DNA of 64,000 nucleotides from Blattabacterium cuenoti (GCF_014252115.1 NZ_CP059211.1:124001-188000), one strand, 5' to 3'; shown: positions 27,702 to 38,262, counted from the stretch's first letter. Notes: generated from the sequence alone by a model not told the origin. Numbers and translations are program-made.

Positions 27702-28640
27702 ATGAATCAAAAAGTTTTCTTCTTTTCTACAAGGAGTGGGTTAAAATTATCGAAAAACATAGCTTATTATTATGGAAATTTTCTTGGTAAAGTACAATTT
27801 TTAGAATTTAGTGATGGAGAATATATTCCTTGTTTTGCAGAATCTGTTCGTGGTTCGCAAGTATTTTTGATTGGTTCTACTTTTCCTCCAGTAGATAACT
27901 TAATGGAATTACTATTAATGTGTGATGCCGCTCGTAGAGCTTCAGCTCATAACATAACGCTTGTGATTCCATATTTTGGATGGGCTAGACAAGATCATAA
28001 AGATAAACCTAGAACACCTATTGCCGCAAAACTTATGGCAAATTTAATAGTAGCTTCAGGCGCCAGTAGACTTATGACTATGGATTTACATGCAGATCAA
28101 ATTCAGGGTTTTTTTGATATACCTGTAGATCATTTATATGCATCCAGGATATTTATTGACTATATTAAAAAATTAAACATAGATCAATTAACTATTGCTT
28201 CTCCAGATATGGGAGGAGCTAAAAGAGCTAGAAGCTATGCAGGTTATTTAGGAACAGATGTAGTAATCTGTTATAAAGAAAGAAAAAAAGCAAATGAAAT
28301 AGAATTTATGAATCTTATAGGAAATGTTAAAGAAAAAAATATTATACTCATAGATGATATGGTAGATACAGCTGGAACTTTAACAGAAGCTGCTAATTTA
28401 ATAAAAAAAAAAGGTGCTAAGACTATAAGTGCAATAGCTACTCATCCTGTTTTATCAGGTGATTCATATGAAAAAATATATCAATCAGAAATTGAAAAAT
28501 TGGTAGTTACAGATACAATTCCCATAAATTCAATGAAAAAAAATGATAAAATTGAAGTTTTATCTTGCGCTCCGCTTTTTGCTGAAGTTATGCAATCGGT
28601 GCATAAAGATGAGTCCATCAGTAATAAATTTATAATATAA
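27702..28640 (+). CDS. prs: ribose-phosphate pyrophosphokinase
   Basis: Makes PRPP from ribose 5-phosphate and ATP; PRPP is the shared precursor of the purine and UMP genes in this window. It has 312 residues. Motifs are the FSDGEYIPCFAESVRGSQVF opening, IPYFGWARQDHKDKPRTPIAAK (flexible/ATP loop), TMDLHADQIQGFFDIPVDHL, and the PRPP-binding loop IIDDMVDTAGTL. Followed by rplY after 6 nt, a pairing seen in many bacteria. Confidence 0.97.
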   Translation: MNQKVFFFSTRSGLKLSKNIAYYYGNFLGKVQFLEFSDGEYIPCFAESVRGSQVFLIGSTFPPVDNLMELLLMCDAARRASAHNITLVIPYFGWARQDHKDKPRTPIAAKLMANLIVASGASRLMTMDLHADQIQGFFDIPVDHLYASRIFIDYIKKLNIDQLTIASPDMGGAKRARSYAGYLGTDVVICYKERKKANEIEFMNLIGNVKEKNIILIDDMVDTAGTLTEAANLIKKKGAKTISAIATHPVLSGDSYEKIYQSEIEKLVVTDTIPINSMKKNDKIEVLSCAPLFAEVMQSVHKDESISNKFII

Positions 28641-28646
28641 AAAGTA

Positions 28647-29285
28647 ATGAAATATGTCAATATATACGGTAAAAAACGAGATGTTGGAAAAAAAGCAGTT
28701 CGTACCATTCGACTTTCTGGAAAAGTACCATGCATCTTATATGGAAAAAATATAAATATCCCTTTTTTTACTTCATTAGAATATTTAAGAAATATAATAT
28801 ATACTGTAAAAGTGTATGGTGTTATTCTTAACATAGAGGGGTATGATCAAAATATCAATGCAATTCGAAAGGAAATACAATTTGATCCTGTTAGTGACAA
28901 AATATTACATGTAGATTTTTACAAAATAGATAAATCTAAGCCTATTATATTAGAGATCCCTATTAAGTCTTTTGGTAGACCTATTGGAGTAACGAAAGGA
29001 GGAGTATATTATTCGACTATTCGGAAATTAAAAATAAAAGCAAAACCAGATGAAATGCCAGAATACATTCAGTTAAATATTGATTCTTTAGACATAGGAG
29101 ACCGAATCACTGTCGAAAACTTATATAATAATCAATATACTATATTACATCCTTCTCATACATTAATAGCAAATGTAAAACATTCTCGTGCAGTTAAAGA
29201 TATTCAAGAAGAACAAGAAGAAAAAGATAAAGAAGAAAAAGATAAAGAAGAAAAAGATAAAAAAGAAGAAAAAAGATCAAAGTAA
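28647..29285 (+). CDS. rplY: 50S ribosomal protein L25 (CTC/TL5 form)
   Basis: 5S rRNA-binding protein. It has 212 residues: the L25 N-terminal domain (about 1-95, KKAVRTIRLSGKVPCILYGK) and the TL5 C-terminal beta domain (about 100-185). Beyond that is a charged tail made of three identical EEKDK units and a variant, encoded by a 15-nt tandem repeat. Acidic tails are common in Bacteroidetes L25, but the exact repeat points to replication slippage. Confidence 0.95.
   Translation: MKYVNIYGKKRDVGKKAVRTIRLSGKVPCILYGKNINIPFFTSLEYLRNIIYTVKVYGVILNIEGYDQNINAIRKEIQFDPVSDKILHVDFYKIDKSKPIILEIPIKSFGRPIGVTKGGVYYSTIRKLKIKAKPDEMPEYIQLNIDSLDIGDRITVENLYNNQYTILHPSHTLIANVKHSRAVKDIQEEQEEKDKEEKDKEEKDKKEEKRSK
29217..29261 (+). 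repeat. 15-nt tandem repeat, three exact copies, in the rplY tail
   Basis: GAAGAAAAAGATAAA occurs three times in a row at 29217-29231, 29232-29246 and 29247-29261, followed by a degenerate fourth unit. Each unit encodes E-E-K-D-K, so copy-number changes keep the frame. Confidence 0.95.
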
Positions 29286-29307
29286 GGTATGTTTAGATTT
29301 TTATTTT

Positions 29308-29745
29308 ATGAAAATAGCTTTAGAAGAAGCTTTCATTGCTTTTCATAAAAATGAAATACCCATAGGTGCTACAATTACATACCAAAATATAGTTATAGCA
29401 AAAGCACATAACTTAACTGAAGCTTTGTGTGATACTACTGCACATGCAGAAATGTTAGTAATTAGTTTAGCGTCTAATTATTTGAAAAGTAAATACATAA
29501 GAGAGTGCACTTTATATGTAACTATGGAACCATGTATCATGTGTGCTGGAGCTTTATTTTGGTCTCAAATAGGAAGAGTTGTTTGTGGAACTACGAATCC
29601 ATCAAAAAGAGGATTTATATATTCTGGTACAAAATTACATCCTAGAACAGAATTTTTATCTGGAATTATGAAAAGTCAGTGTAAAGCTCTTATACATAAA
29701 TTTTTTTCTTATAAAAGACTTATAAACTGTAAAAAATTTAGGTAA
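29308..29745 (+). CDS. tadA: tRNA-specific adenosine deaminase
   Basis: Converts A34 to inosine in tRNA-Arg(ACG). It has 145 residues from ATG 29308 (MKIALEEAFIAFHKNEIPIGA). Zinc and catalytic motifs are TAHAEMLVI (His and Glu) and EPCIMCAGAL (two Cys), and the family-specific C-terminal RTEF-like segment follows. The frame is open upstream into the rplY repeat, where it would encode only poly-Lys/Ile; that is an artefact of the repeat. Ends 8 nt inside the convergent DedA gene. Confidence 0.93.
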   Translation: MKIALEEAFIAFHKNEIPIGATITYQNIVIAKAHNLTEALCDTTAHAEMLVISLASNYLKSKYIRECTLYVTMEPCIMCAGALFWSQIGRVVCGTTNPSKRGFIYSGTKLHPRTEFLSGIMKSQCKALIHKFFSYKRLINCKKFR

Positions 29746-30391
29746 ATATTTTTTTCTTTTTACCTATTCTCATTTTTAAAAAAACTGGTAAAGTTGTAAT
29801 CAATACAATTAATAAAATTATCCATTCAAGATGATTTTTTAATTCTGGAAAACTTTTATCTAAATAATGTCCAGATAACATAATAGAAAAAGTCCAAGCA
29901 AGTGCTCCAATAATATTATATATCATAAATTTTTTGAAATTTACACGAATTGCTCCTGCTACAATAGGGGCAAAAGAACGAAACATGGGAAGAAAACGAC
30001 TCATAATAAGAGCAGTTGTTTTGTATTTATTGTAAAACAATTTGGCTAAAATTAAATGTTTTTTTTTAAAAAAAAAGGAATCTTTTTTTTTATATAAAAG
30101 TTTTCCAGATTTATATCCTAGCCAGTATCCTTGCATATTCCCAAGAACAGCAAAAATTGCTACAATTAAAATGATCACAAAAAAAGGAACATTATAAAAA
30201 TTTTTGCATAAATCTTTCCCAAAAATTCCAGCAGTAAATAATAAAGAATCTCCAGGTAAGAAAAATCCGATAAAAAATCCTGTTTCTGCAAAAACAATAG
30301 CTAACAGGATAAATAAAGCTGTATTTCCGAAATACAAAAATATCCATCTAGGATTGAACAAATGTTGGAAAAAATCCCAAAAATCTGACAT
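29738..30391 (-). CDS. DedA-family (SNARE-associated/VTT) membrane protein
   Basis: A 217-residue polytopic membrane protein with the DedA signature ETGFFIGFFLPGDSLLFTAG (about 32-51), the Gly-rich GNMQGYWLGYKSGK motif and the RFLPMFRSFAPIVAGAIRV motif (about 132-150). DedA proteins are linked to lipid scrambling or transport and membrane potential; undecaprenyl-phosphate recycling is one proposed role. About five membrane segments. The last 8 nt overlap the end of tadA. Confidence 0.92.
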   Translation of the reverse strand: MSDFWDFFQHLFNPRWIFLYFGNTALFILLAIVFAETGFFIGFFLPGDSLLFTAGIFGKDLCKNFYNVPFFVIILIVAIFAVLGNMQGYWLGYKSGKLLYKKKDSFFFKKKHLILAKLFYNKYKTTALIMSRFLPMFRSFAPIVAGAIRVNFKKFMIYNIIGALAWTFSIMLSGHYLDKSFPELKNHLEWIILLIVLITTLPVFLKMRIGKKKKIFT

Positions 30392-30502
30392 TTTTCAATG
30401 TAATATTGAATGAAAATCAAACAAAGTTAAATATTTCCATTTTTAACTAAAAAAATATTTATTTTCATATGAAACTAAAAAACTAAATATATTCTTTTTA
30501 TT

Positions 30503-30622
30503 ATGGAATGTTTATTTAAATTTATTAATATTTTAGGATGGATCCCAAATATATTTTTTTTAACAATAGGTTTAACTTTTATCATTTTTTGGTTATATAG
30601 AATATTTTATTTCATTAATTAA
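30503..30622 (+). CDS. putative 39-residue membrane microprotein
   Basis: An ATG-to-TAA ORF with a single strongly hydrophobic segment (about residues 14-37: WIPNIFFLTIGLTFIIFWLY) and a short N-terminal amphipathic part. It fills much of the 272-nt gap between the DedA gene and aroB and reads in the aroB direction, with its stop 41 nt before aroB. Flavobacteria have short single- or double-span membrane proteins of similar look (for example the DUF6341 type), but I cannot assign this one. It may be non-coding; AT-rich DNA often gives short hydrophobic ORFs. Confidence 0.4.
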   Translation: MECLFKFINILGWIPNIFFLTIGLTFIIFWLYRIFYFIN

Positions 30623-30663
30623 TAAAAAAAATTGGTTAAGTTTGTTAAACTGAAGATAGATTC

Positions 30664-31719
30664 ATGAAAAAAAGGGAAGAATTTGTACATTTTAATGAAG
30701 TTGCCTATGATGTTCTTAAAAATTATTTACTACATCAAATAGATTCTGTAAAAAATATATTTGTTATAGTAGATGATAATACCTACATACATTGTCTTCC
30801 TATTCTTTTTCAGAAAATAGTTTTTTTAAAAAAATCTAATATCATTAAGATAAAATCAGGAGAAAAAGAAAAAAATATTTATACGTGTGTTCAAATATGT
30901 AAAAATCTAGAAAAATTTAAGGCGACTAGAAGAAGTTTAATTCTAAATTTAGGAGGAGGAGTTATAACAGATATTGGTGGATTTGTAGCTTCTATCTTCA
31001 AAAGAGGTATTCGATTTGTAAATATTCCTACAACTTTATTAGGAATGGTTGATGCTGCAATAGGATATAAAACAGGTATTAATTTGGACTCTATAAAAAA
31101 TGAAATAGGATCTTTTTATGTTCCAGAATTTTTAATCATTGATACTCATTTTTTAAAAACACTTCCAAATAAAGAAATTTTTTCTGGAATAGCAGAAATG
31201 TTAAAACATGGATTAATAGCTGATAAAAAATATTGGAAACAGATGAATAAAATACAAATAGATAGAAATGAAAATGAATGGAAAGATTTAATTCATAAAT
31301 CTATTTTGATTAAAAAAAAAATTGTAGATCGGGATCCTAAAGAAAAAGGATTAAGAAAAATCCTTAATTTTGGTCATACTATTGGACATGCTTTAGAAAG
31401 TTATTTTATGAATATCAATCAAATGATACACGGAGTTGCTGTGACTATGGGTATGATTTATGAATCATGGATTTCTTGCGAAATTAATGGTTTATCTATA
31501 ACTGATTACAAAGAAATTAAATCAACACTTTCTGTATTATATCCAATGGACAATAAAATTTCTAAATTAGAAATTCAAAAATTATTATTGATTATGGAAC
31601 ATGATAAAAAAAATGAAAAAAACAAAATTCAATTTTCTTTATTAAAAGAAATAGGAAAATGTTCGTATAATTGTCAAGTCCCACATTCCTTAATTAAAAA
31701 AAGCTTTTTTATTAACTAA
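30664..31719 (+). CDS. aroB: 3-dehydroquinate synthase
   Basis: Second step of the shikimate pathway (DAHP to dehydroquinate), leading to aromatic amino acids and chorismate. It has 351 residues: the NAD-binding [23 protein letters not shown], then [21 protein letters not shown], metal ligands in [13 protein letters not shown] and [11 protein letters not shown], and the closing [15 protein letters not shown] segment. No other aro gene is in the window. Confidence 0.97.
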   Translation: MKKREEFVHFNEVAYDVLKNYLLHQIDSVKNIFVIVDDNTYIHCLPILFQKIVFLKKSNIIKIKSGEKEKNIYTCVQICKNLEKFKATRRSLILNLGGGVITDIGGFVASIFKRGIRFVNIPTTLLGMVDAAIGYKTGINLDSIKNEIGSFYVPEFLIIDTHFLKTLPNKEIFSGIAEMLKHGLIADKKYWKQMNKIQIDRNENEWKDLIHKSILIKKKIVDRDPKEKGLRKILNFGHTIGHALESYFMNINQMIHGVAVTMGMIYESWISCEINGLSITDYKEIKSTLSVLYPMDNKISKLEIQKLLLIMEHDKKNEKNKIQFSLLKEIGKCSYNCQVPHSLIKKSFFIN

Positions 31720-31757
31720 ATAAATATTTTAATTCATTAATTAATATTTTCAAAAAA

Positions 31758-34226
31758 ATGAATGAAAGTGAAGGAGAAAAATTGATTCCTATTAATATTG
31801 AGGATGAAATGAAATCATCTTACATAGATTATTCTATGTCTGTTATTGTATCTAGAGCACTTCCTGATGTAAGAGACGGAATGAAACCTGTACATAGAAG
31901 AGTTCTTTATGGAATGTATCAATTAGGAGTGATTTCAAACAGTTCTTATAAAAAATCTGCTCGTATTGTTGGAGAAGTATTGGGTAAATATCATCCACAT
32001 GGAGATGTTTCTGTTTATGATACTATGGTTCGTATGACTCAAAAATGGACATTACGTTATCCATTAATAGATGGACAAGGAAACTTTGGATCATTGGATG
32101 CGGACCCTCCAGCAGCTATGCGTTATACAGAAGTCAGAATGAAAAAAATATCTGAAGAAATGTTATTGGATATTAAAAAGAAAACAGTAGATATGCAATT
32201 AAATTTTGATGACTCTTTGGAAGAACCTACTGTTTTACCTACACGAATTCCCAATCTTTTAATTAATGGATCTTCTGGCATTGCAGTTGGAATGGCAACT
32301 AATATTCCTCCTCATAATTTAAAAGAAACTATAAATGCTATTTGTGCTTATATAGATAATAACGATATATCTATAGAACAAATTATGAAACATATTAAAG
32401 CTCCTGATTTTCCTACAGGCGGGATTATTTACGGATATGATGGTGTAAAAAATGCTTTCCTTACTGGAAAAGGACGTATTGTTTTACGTGCTAAGGTACA
32501 TTTAGAAGAAATTCATGGACGACAGTGTATTATTGTAGATGAAATTCCTTATCAAGTCAATAAAGCTGATCTTATTTCTAGAACTGTTGAATTGATGAAG
32601 GAAGGAAAGATGGAAGGTATTTATCAAATTCGTGATGAATCGGATAGAAATGGATTACGTATTGTTTACATTTTAAAACAAAATACAAATTATAATATAT
32701 TGTTAAATAAGTTATTTCAATATACTTCTTTGCAAACTTACTTTAATGTAAACAATATAGCTCTAGTTAATGGAAAACCTGTTCAATTAAATATAAAAAA
32801 TATGATTCAACATTTTGTTGATCATAGACATGATGTTATTATTCGTCGTACAAAATATGAATTAGAAAAATCTCAAAACCGTGTTCATATTTTATTGGGA
32901 TATTTGAAAATATTAGACCATTTAAATATTTTGATTCAGCTAATTCAAGAATCAAAAAATCATTATGATGCTTGTGATAAATTGATTCAAAAATTTCAAA
33001 TATCAAAAAATCAGTCTAAATCCATTTTAGACATGAAATTACAAAGCTTGACATCTTTAGAAAGAAAAAAATTGAAAAGAGAATATGAAGAACTTGTTAA
33101 AAAAATAGAATACTTTAAAAGTATTTTGAAAGAATATTCCACAAGAACTAAAATTATTAAAGAAGAACTTTTTGATATAAAAAGAAAATACCAAGATCCA
33201 CGTTGTACACAAATTGACTATTCTGGAAATAAAGTAAATATAGAAGATTTAATTGAAAATGAACAAGTAGTTCTTACTATATCCCATGCTGGTTATATTA
33301 AGAGAACATCTTTATCAGAATATAAACGTCAAGGAAGAGGAGGTGTAGGAAACAGGGGAGCTATCGCTAGAGAATCAGATTTTTTTAAACATTTACTTGT
33401 AGCAAGTAATCATCAATATCTGCTTTTTTTTACAGAAAAAGGAAAATGTTTTTGGTTAAGAGTATATGAAATCCCAGAAGGATCTAAAATTTCTAAGGGA
33501 AGAGCGATACAAAACATTATTCATATTCAACCAGATGATAAAGTTAATGCTTATATATTAACAGGAGATCTTACCAATAAAAAATATGTAAAAGATTATT
33601 ATGTGATGATGGTTACGAAAAAAGGTATTATTAAAAAAACATCTTTATATAATTATTCTAGACCTAGAAAATATGGTATCAATGCTATTGTGATACGTAA
33701 AGGAGATTCTTTGCTAGAAGCTATTCTAACTAAGGGGAATAGCCATGTTTTTATTGCTGTTAAAAGTGGAAGAATTATTCGTTTTTCAGAAAATCAAATC
33801 CGTATCACTGGTAGAAATTCTTCGGGAGTTATAGGAATTAATACAAAAAATAACCAAGATTTGGTTGTTGGAATGATATGTGTGGATATTATAGGAAAAG
33901 AAAAAGGACATTTATTAGTAGTTTCTGAAAAAGGATTTGGAAAAAGATCTCATATCAAAGATTACCGTATAACCAATCGTGGTGGTAAAGGAATTAAAAC
34001 AATTAATATAACTAAAAAAACGGGAAGTTTAATTTCTATAAAATATGTTACGGATCAAGATGATTTAATGATTATAAAAAAATCAGGAGTTATTATACGT
34101 ATTCCTATATCAGATATAAGAGTTATGGGAAGAACGACTCAAGGTGTTAGATTAATTAATCTAAAAGAAAATGATGCCATAGCTGATGTTGAAAAAGTAT
34201 ATAAACCTATTATGGATTTTCATTAA
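31758..34226 (+). CDS. gyrA: DNA gyrase subunit A
   Basis: Breakage-reunion subunit of gyrase. It has 822 residues. The winged-helix/tower region starts [20 protein letters not shown], and the catalytic Tyr is at about 123 in [10 protein letters not shown]. The C-terminal domain has six beta-pinwheel blades with a GyrA-box-like [11 protein letters not shown] (about 527), which supports gyrase rather than topoisomerase IV. The acidic tail after the last blade is very short. The last 17 nt overlap the convergent protease gene. Confidence 0.95.
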   Translation: MNESEGEKLIPINIEDEMKSSYIDYSMSVIVSRALPDVRDGMKPVHRRVLYGMYQLGVISNSSYKKSARIVGEVLGKYHPHGDVSVYDTMVRMTQKWTLRYPLIDGQGNFGSLDADPPAAMRYTEVRMKKISEEMLLDIKKKTVDMQLNFDDSLEEPTVLPTRIPNLLINGSSGIAVGMATNIPPHNLKETINAICAYIDNNDISIEQIMKHIKAPDFPTGGIIYGYDGVKNAFLTGKGRIVLRAKVHLEEIHGRQCIIVDEIPYQVNKADLISRTVELMKEGKMEGIYQIRDESDRNGLRIVYILKQNTNYNILLNKLFQYTSLQTYFNVNNIALVNGKPVQLNIKNMIQHFVDHRHDVIIRRTKYELEKSQNRVHILLGYLKILDHLNILIQLIQESKNHYDACDKLIQKFQISKNQSKSILDMKLQSLTSLERKKLKREYEELVKKIEYFKSILKEYSTRTKIIKEELFDIKRKYQDPRCTQIDYSGNKVNIEDLIENEQVVLTISHAGYIKRTSLSEYKRQGRGGVGNRGAIARESDFFKHLLVASNHQYLLFFTEKGKCFWLRVYEIPEGSKISKGRAIQNIIHIQPDDKVNAYILTGDLTNKKYVKDYYVMMVTKKGIIKKTSLYNYSRPRKYGINAIVIRKGDSLLEAILTKGNSHVFIAVKSGRIIRFSENQIRITGRNSSGVIGINTKNNQDLVVGMICVDIIGKEKGHLLVVSEKGFGKRSHIKDYRITNRGGKGIKTINITKKTGSLISIKYVTDQDDLMIIKKSGVIIRIPISDIRVMGRTTQGVRLINLKENDAIADVEKVYKPIMDFH

Positions 34227-36324
34227 AATCTCGTAAAATATTGATACATTCTGTTATATGAAAATCTTTTTTTATATTTTTTTTCCATTTTATTTGTTTT
34301 TCTGATTCATTTTCATTCAAAATGATTTTATAACAGGTAGAGAAGTTTTGTGATCCATATATATTTAAGTAATTTCTTAACTTTTTAAAGTTTTCGTTTC
34401 TTTTTTTTATTTTTAAACTTTCATAAAAAAATCTTTTCCAGTTTAAAGAAAATTGTCTTTCATTAGATATTTTTCTTTCTAATAATTGTATTTTATTATG
34501 AATAGTGATAAAATCCTTATTTCTTTTTAAACGTTTTATGCTTTTACATTTAATATTTTCTAGATATAAATTGTTATAATAAAAATAAGAACGAAGGAAA
34601 GGAATAGGATCTGTATAATCCCATGGAATGGGATTATTTTTATTTTTTTCCATATATTTAAAAAATAGACCTTTTATGTTACTTGGAATAACTATATCAG
34701 AATTTACACCCTTTAATTGAGTAGAACAGCCGTTCACTCGATAGAATTTATTGATAGTAAATTTTAAAGCTCCTAATTCTATCTTGTAGAATAAGAATCG
34801 ATTTAATGGATAAATAGTTTGAACTGTTCCTTTTCCATAAGTTTGATTACTACCAACAATAATTCCTCTCTTGTAATCTGCTATAGCAGCAGAAAAAATT
34901 TCAGAAGCAGAAGCAGATAATTCGTTCACAAGAACCACAAGAGGCCCTTTCCATAACATTTTATGTTCATGACTTTCGAGTACCTTTTTTTTTCTGTTAG
35001 GTTTTCCTATTTGTACAATAGGAACTTTTCCTAAAAAGAAACCAGCAATTTTTATTACAGTATTTAAAGATCCTCCTCCATTATTTCTGATGTCTATCAA
35101 AATCCCTTTGATATTTTCTTTTTTTAATTTTTCAATGATTTCTTTTATATCTTTAGCTGCATTTCTTCCGTTTTTATTTTTAGGATTAAAATAAAATTCT
35201 GGTAAAAAAATTAAACCATATTTATTTTTATTATTATCCATAATTACAACACTTTTTGCGAAAATTTCTTTTTTTTCAATTATCTCTCTGGTGAGAATCA
35301 CTTCTTTTATAGATCCATTTTTTTTTTGAATAGTTAATCTAACTTTGCTTCCTTTTTTTCCTTTTATTAAACGAATTGAATCTTCCAGTAACATACCTAC
35401 AATATTTATGAATTCTGAATTCACATTCTTTGCTACTCGTATAATTTTATCTCCTATTTCTATTTTTTTATTTTTCCATGCAGGTCCACCATAAATTATT
35501 TTTATAACGGTAGGATATCCTTTATCATCTTGTAATTCTATTCCAATTCCTTCTGTTTGTCCAGATATGTTTAAATCAAAAATTTCTTTTTCTCTAGGGG
35601 AAAAATAATTAGTATGAGGATCATATTGAGAAGTTATCGTATTCACGTATATTGGAAACCAATCGGTTTTTTTTTTTATTTTTAATTTTCTGAAATATTC
35701 TTGAATATATTTTTCTACTTTTTTTCTTGATTTTTCTTCGTTTTTTAAAAAAATTTTTCTCCAAATTTTTTCTTGATTTATGGATATTTTTTGATTTGTA
35801 TTTGTGATTATTTCTAATAAAGTTAAATATTTTAAATATTTTTTCCATTTTTCAATCCATTCTTTTTTATTTTTTGAATAAGAAAAATTTCTTTCTTTAA
35901 ACACTTCGTTTTGATTAAAATTAAAAGGTGTTTTCAATATTTGATAACATATACATTCTACTTCTTTTATTCTTTGAAAATAACACTTCATAATAATATT
36001 AAAAAATGTAAGGTCTCCATGAATCCAAAAATCATCTATTTTATCATGAAACATAGAAAGATCTTCTACATCTTTTTGTATAAAAAAACGTTTTTGACTA
36101 TCTAATTTTTCAAAAAACTTTTGATACACTTTTTGTGAAAAGTTATTATCTACAGAAATAGGATTTGGATGTAAAAAATGAAGTGTTTTATATATTATTT
36201 TGAGTATTATACGTTGTTTTTCCTCCTCTCCGTTAGGAGAACAAAAACTTAATGAAAAAATGAAGAAAAAACCAATTATTACGTATTTAAAAAATTTAAG
36301 TAATTTTTTTATTTTAAGATTCAA
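34210..36324 (-). CDS. S41-family C-terminal processing peptidase (Prc/Tsp-like), probable lipoprotein
   Basis: Periplasmic tail-specific protease. The PDZ domain is about residues 240-330 ([20 protein letters not shown]); the S41 catalytic block follows ([15 protein letters not shown], then [24 protein letters not shown] with the Ser, and GKGTVQ with the Lys region). The frame is open from a TTG at 36414, but that start would overlap divergent surE. A TTG at 36324 (residues [21 protein letters not shown]) gives a clean lipoprotein signal with lipobox L-S-F-C. I prefer it, giving about 704 residues. There is no in-frame ATG nearby, so the start is uncertain. Confidence 0.85.
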   Translation of the reverse strand: MNLKIKKLLKFFKYVIIGFFFIFSLSFCSPNGEEEKQRIILKIIYKTLHFLHPNPISVDNNFSQKVYQKFFEKLDSQKRFFIQKDVEDLSMFHDKIDDFWIHGDLTFFNIIMKCYFQRIKEVECICYQILKTPFNFNQNEVFKERNFSYSKNKKEWIEKWKKYLKYLTLLEIITNTNQKISINQEKIWRKIFLKNEEKSRKKVEKYIQEYFRKLKIKKKTDWFPIYVNTITSQYDPHTNYFSPREKEIFDLNISGQTEGIGIELQDDKGYPTVIKIIYGGPAWKNKKIEIGDKIIRVAKNVNSEFINIVGMLLEDSIRLIKGKKGSKVRLTIQKKNGSIKEVILTREIIEKKEIFAKSVVIMDNNKNKYGLIFLPEFYFNPKNKNGRNAAKDIKEIIEKLKKENIKGILIDIRNNGGGSLNTVIKIAGFFLGKVPIVQIGKPNRKKKVLESHEHKMLWKGPLVVLVNELSASASEIFSAAIADYKRGIIVGSNQTYGKGTVQTIYPLNRFLFYKIELGALKFTINKFYRVNGCSTQLKGVNSDIVIPSNIKGLFFKYMEKNKNNPIPWDYTDPIPFLRSYFYYNNLYLENIKCKSIKRLKRNKDFITIHNKIQLLERKISNERQFSLNWKRFFYESLKIKKRNENFKKLRNYLNIYGSQNFSTCYKIILNENESEKQIKWKKNIKKDFHITECINILRDFNENP
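36255..36280 (+). repeat. 26-bp direct repeat, copy 1 (inside the protease 5' region)
   Basis: An exact 26-nt match to 36394-36419, beginning AAAAAATGAAG. In this copy the sequence encodes, on the minus strand, the V-I-I-G-F-F-F signal-peptide core of the S41 protease. Confidence 0.95.
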
Positions 36325-36393
36325 AGTTATATTCTGGTTGAAAAAAATATTAACAAAATTATATATAATATATGATGAATAGAATAAATATTT

Positions 36394-36419
36394 AAAAAAT
36401 GAAGAAAAAACCAATTATT
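36394..36419 (+). repeat. 26-bp direct repeat, copy 2 (carries the surE start codon)
   Basis: Second exact copy, offset by 139 bp from the first. Its ATG at 36399 is the surE start, and the repeat continues into the first seven surE codons. Confidence 0.95.
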
Positions 36420-37202
36420 TTAGTTACAAATGACGATGGAATCATAGCTCCAGGGATTAGGGCTCTTATTCATTATATGAATCTTTTAGGAGATGTATAT
36501 GTAGTGGCTCCGAATAAAGCTCAATCTGGAATAGGACATGCAATAACAATGAATACAATATTACATTGTGATTCGGTAAAAATAGATAATGGAATTCAAA
36601 AAGAATGGGAATGTTCTGGTACTCCAGTTGATTGTGTTAAACTAGCAATTAGTGATCTTCTTCCTAGAAAACCTGATATTTGTGTATCAGGAATTAATCA
36701 TGGTTCAAATTCTTCTGTAAATATCATGTATTCTGGTACTGTTTCGGCTGTTATTGAAGCAAGTATAGAAGGAATTCCTTCTGTAGGATTTTCTCTTCTA
36801 GATTTTAATTGGAATGCTGATTTTGAACCATCTAAAAAATACATATGTCAAATTGTTGAAAAAATTCTTCATAATCCTGTCCCAAAAAAAATCATTACTT
36901 TAAATGTAAATATTCCTAAATTAAAAAAAGAAGAAATTAAAGGAGTTAAAATATGTAGACAAGCAGAATCTAAATGGAAAGAAAGTTTTAATAAACGTTA
37001 TAATCCTAAAGGAAGAACTTATTATTGGCTAGTAGGTGATTTTATTAATTTAGATAAAAAAGTAGATACAGATGAATGGGCATTAGAAAACGGATATATA
37101 TCTATTGTTCCTATTCAATTTGATTTAACAAATTATTCTATCTTAGATCTTTTAAAATCTTGGAATTTTATTGTATTATTTATATTTCTTTTAATTTTTT
37201 AA
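36399..37202 (+). CDS. surE: 5'/3'-nucleotidase SurE
   Basis: Metal-dependent phosphatase of nucleoside monophosphates. The N-terminal VTNDDGI motif carries the metal-binding Asp pair (about 10-11), followed by VVAPNKAQSGIGHAIT (Ser ligand), SGINHGSNSSVNIMYSGTVSAVIEA (Asn ligand) and ISIVPIQFDLTNY near the end. It has 267 residues. Normal family members stop shortly after the QFDLTNY...W segment; here a further hydrophobic tail (NFIVLFIFLLIF) follows. ruvB starts 15 nt later. Confidence 0.94.
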   Translation: MKKKPIILVTNDDGIIAPGIRALIHYMNLLGDVYVVAPNKAQSGIGHAITMNTILHCDSVKIDNGIQKEWECSGTPVDCVKLAISDLLPRKPDICVSGINHGSNSSVNIMYSGTVSAVIEASIEGIPSVGFSLLDFNWNADFEPSKKYICQIVEKILHNPVPKKIITLNVNIPKLKKEEIKGVKICRQAESKWKESFNKRYNPKGRTYYWLVGDFINLDKKVDTDEWALENGYISIVPIQFDLTNYSILDLLKSWNFIVLFIFLLIF

Positions 37203-37217
37203 TAAAATCTCGATACA

Positions 37218-38183
37218 GTGTCATTTCATTTAGAAAAAGCCTTAAATCCCAAAACTATTCAAGATTTTATCGGGCAACATGAAATATTAGAAAATTTAAG
37301 AATTTTTATTCAAGCCTCTAAAAAAAGAAAGGAAGCTTTAGATCACATTTTATTTCATGGACCTCCAGGATTGGGAAAAACAACATTAGCACATATTGTA
37401 GCCAATGAATTACGTGTAAACATAACTGTAACTTCAGGGTCTGTTTTAGATAAACCTGGGGATTTAGCTGGTTTATTGATTCATTTGAAAATAAATGATG
37501 TAATTTTTATTGATGAAATTCACCGACTTTCTCCAATTGTTGAGGAATATTTATATTCAGCTATGGAAAATTATAAAATAGATATTATTATAGATTCTGG
37601 TTCTAATGCCAGATCACTACAAATAGATCTATCTCCTTTCACTTTAATAGGGTCTACTACAAGATCAGGATTACTTACGGCTCCTATGCGTTCTAGATTT
37701 GGAATTAATTTTCGTCTCAACTATTATGACAAAAAATTATTAAAAAACATTGTAAATCGTAGTGCAAAATTACTCAATATACCAATAACGGAAGAAGCCT
37801 CTTGTGAAATTGCTAATAGAAGCCGTGGTACTCCACGTATTGCAAACGCTTTATTACGTAGAATTCGTGATTTTGCGCAAATAAAAGGAAATGGAACTAT
37901 TGATATGAATATATGTAATTTAGGATTAAAAGCTCTTAATGTAGATAAATATGGATTAGATGAGATGGATAATAGAATTCTTTCATATATCATAGATTAT
38001 TTTAAAGGAGGACCTGTAGGAATTAATACTATAGCAACAGCTGTTAGTGAAAATTCAGATACTATAGAAGAAGTTTATGAACCTTTTCTGATTCAAGAAG
38101 GATATTTAATTAGAACACCTAGAGGAAGAAAAACAACAAAATTAGCTTATCAACATGTTAAAAAAAATTTTCAAAAAAAATAA
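37218..38183 (+). CDS. ruvB: Holliday junction branch migration DNA helicase RuvB
   Basis: AAA+ motor of the RuvAB complex. It has 321 residues from GTG 37218. Motifs are HGPPGLGKTTLAHIVANEL (Walker A), FIDEIHRLSPIVEEYLY (Walker B), GSTTRSGLLTAPMRSRFG (sensor 1 and arginine finger), RGTPRIANALLRRIRDFAQ (sensor 2) and a C-terminal winged helix ending TPRGRKTT. The N-terminus starts at FHLEKALNPKT, about 15-20 residues shorter than most RuvB. ruvA and ruvC are not in the window. Confidence 0.95.
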   Translation: MSFHLEKALNPKTIQDFIGQHEILENLRIFIQASKKRKEALDHILFHGPPGLGKTTLAHIVANELRVNITVTSGSVLDKPGDLAGLLIHLKINDVIFIDEIHRLSPIVEEYLYSAMENYKIDIIIDSGSNARSLQIDLSPFTLIGSTTRSGLLTAPMRSRFGINFRLNYYDKKLLKNIVNRSAKLLNIPITEEASCEIANRSRGTPRIANALLRRIRDFAQIKGNGTIDMNICNLGLKALNVDKYGLDEMDNRILSYIIDYFKGGPVGINTIATAVSENSDTIEEVYEPFLIQEGYLIRTPRGRKTTKLAYQHVKKNFQKK

Positions 38184-38262
38184 ACTGAAATATTTTTTAT
38201 TATCCATTTATAAGAATTAACTTTGTGATGAAATAGTATAATCATCAAAATATAAAAAAATC

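Noticed and set aside
29188..29307. Upstream extension of the tadA frame encoding a poly-Lys/Ile stretch
   Set aside because: It is the rplY tandem repeat read in another frame; TadA proteins start at the helix beginning MKIALEEAF.
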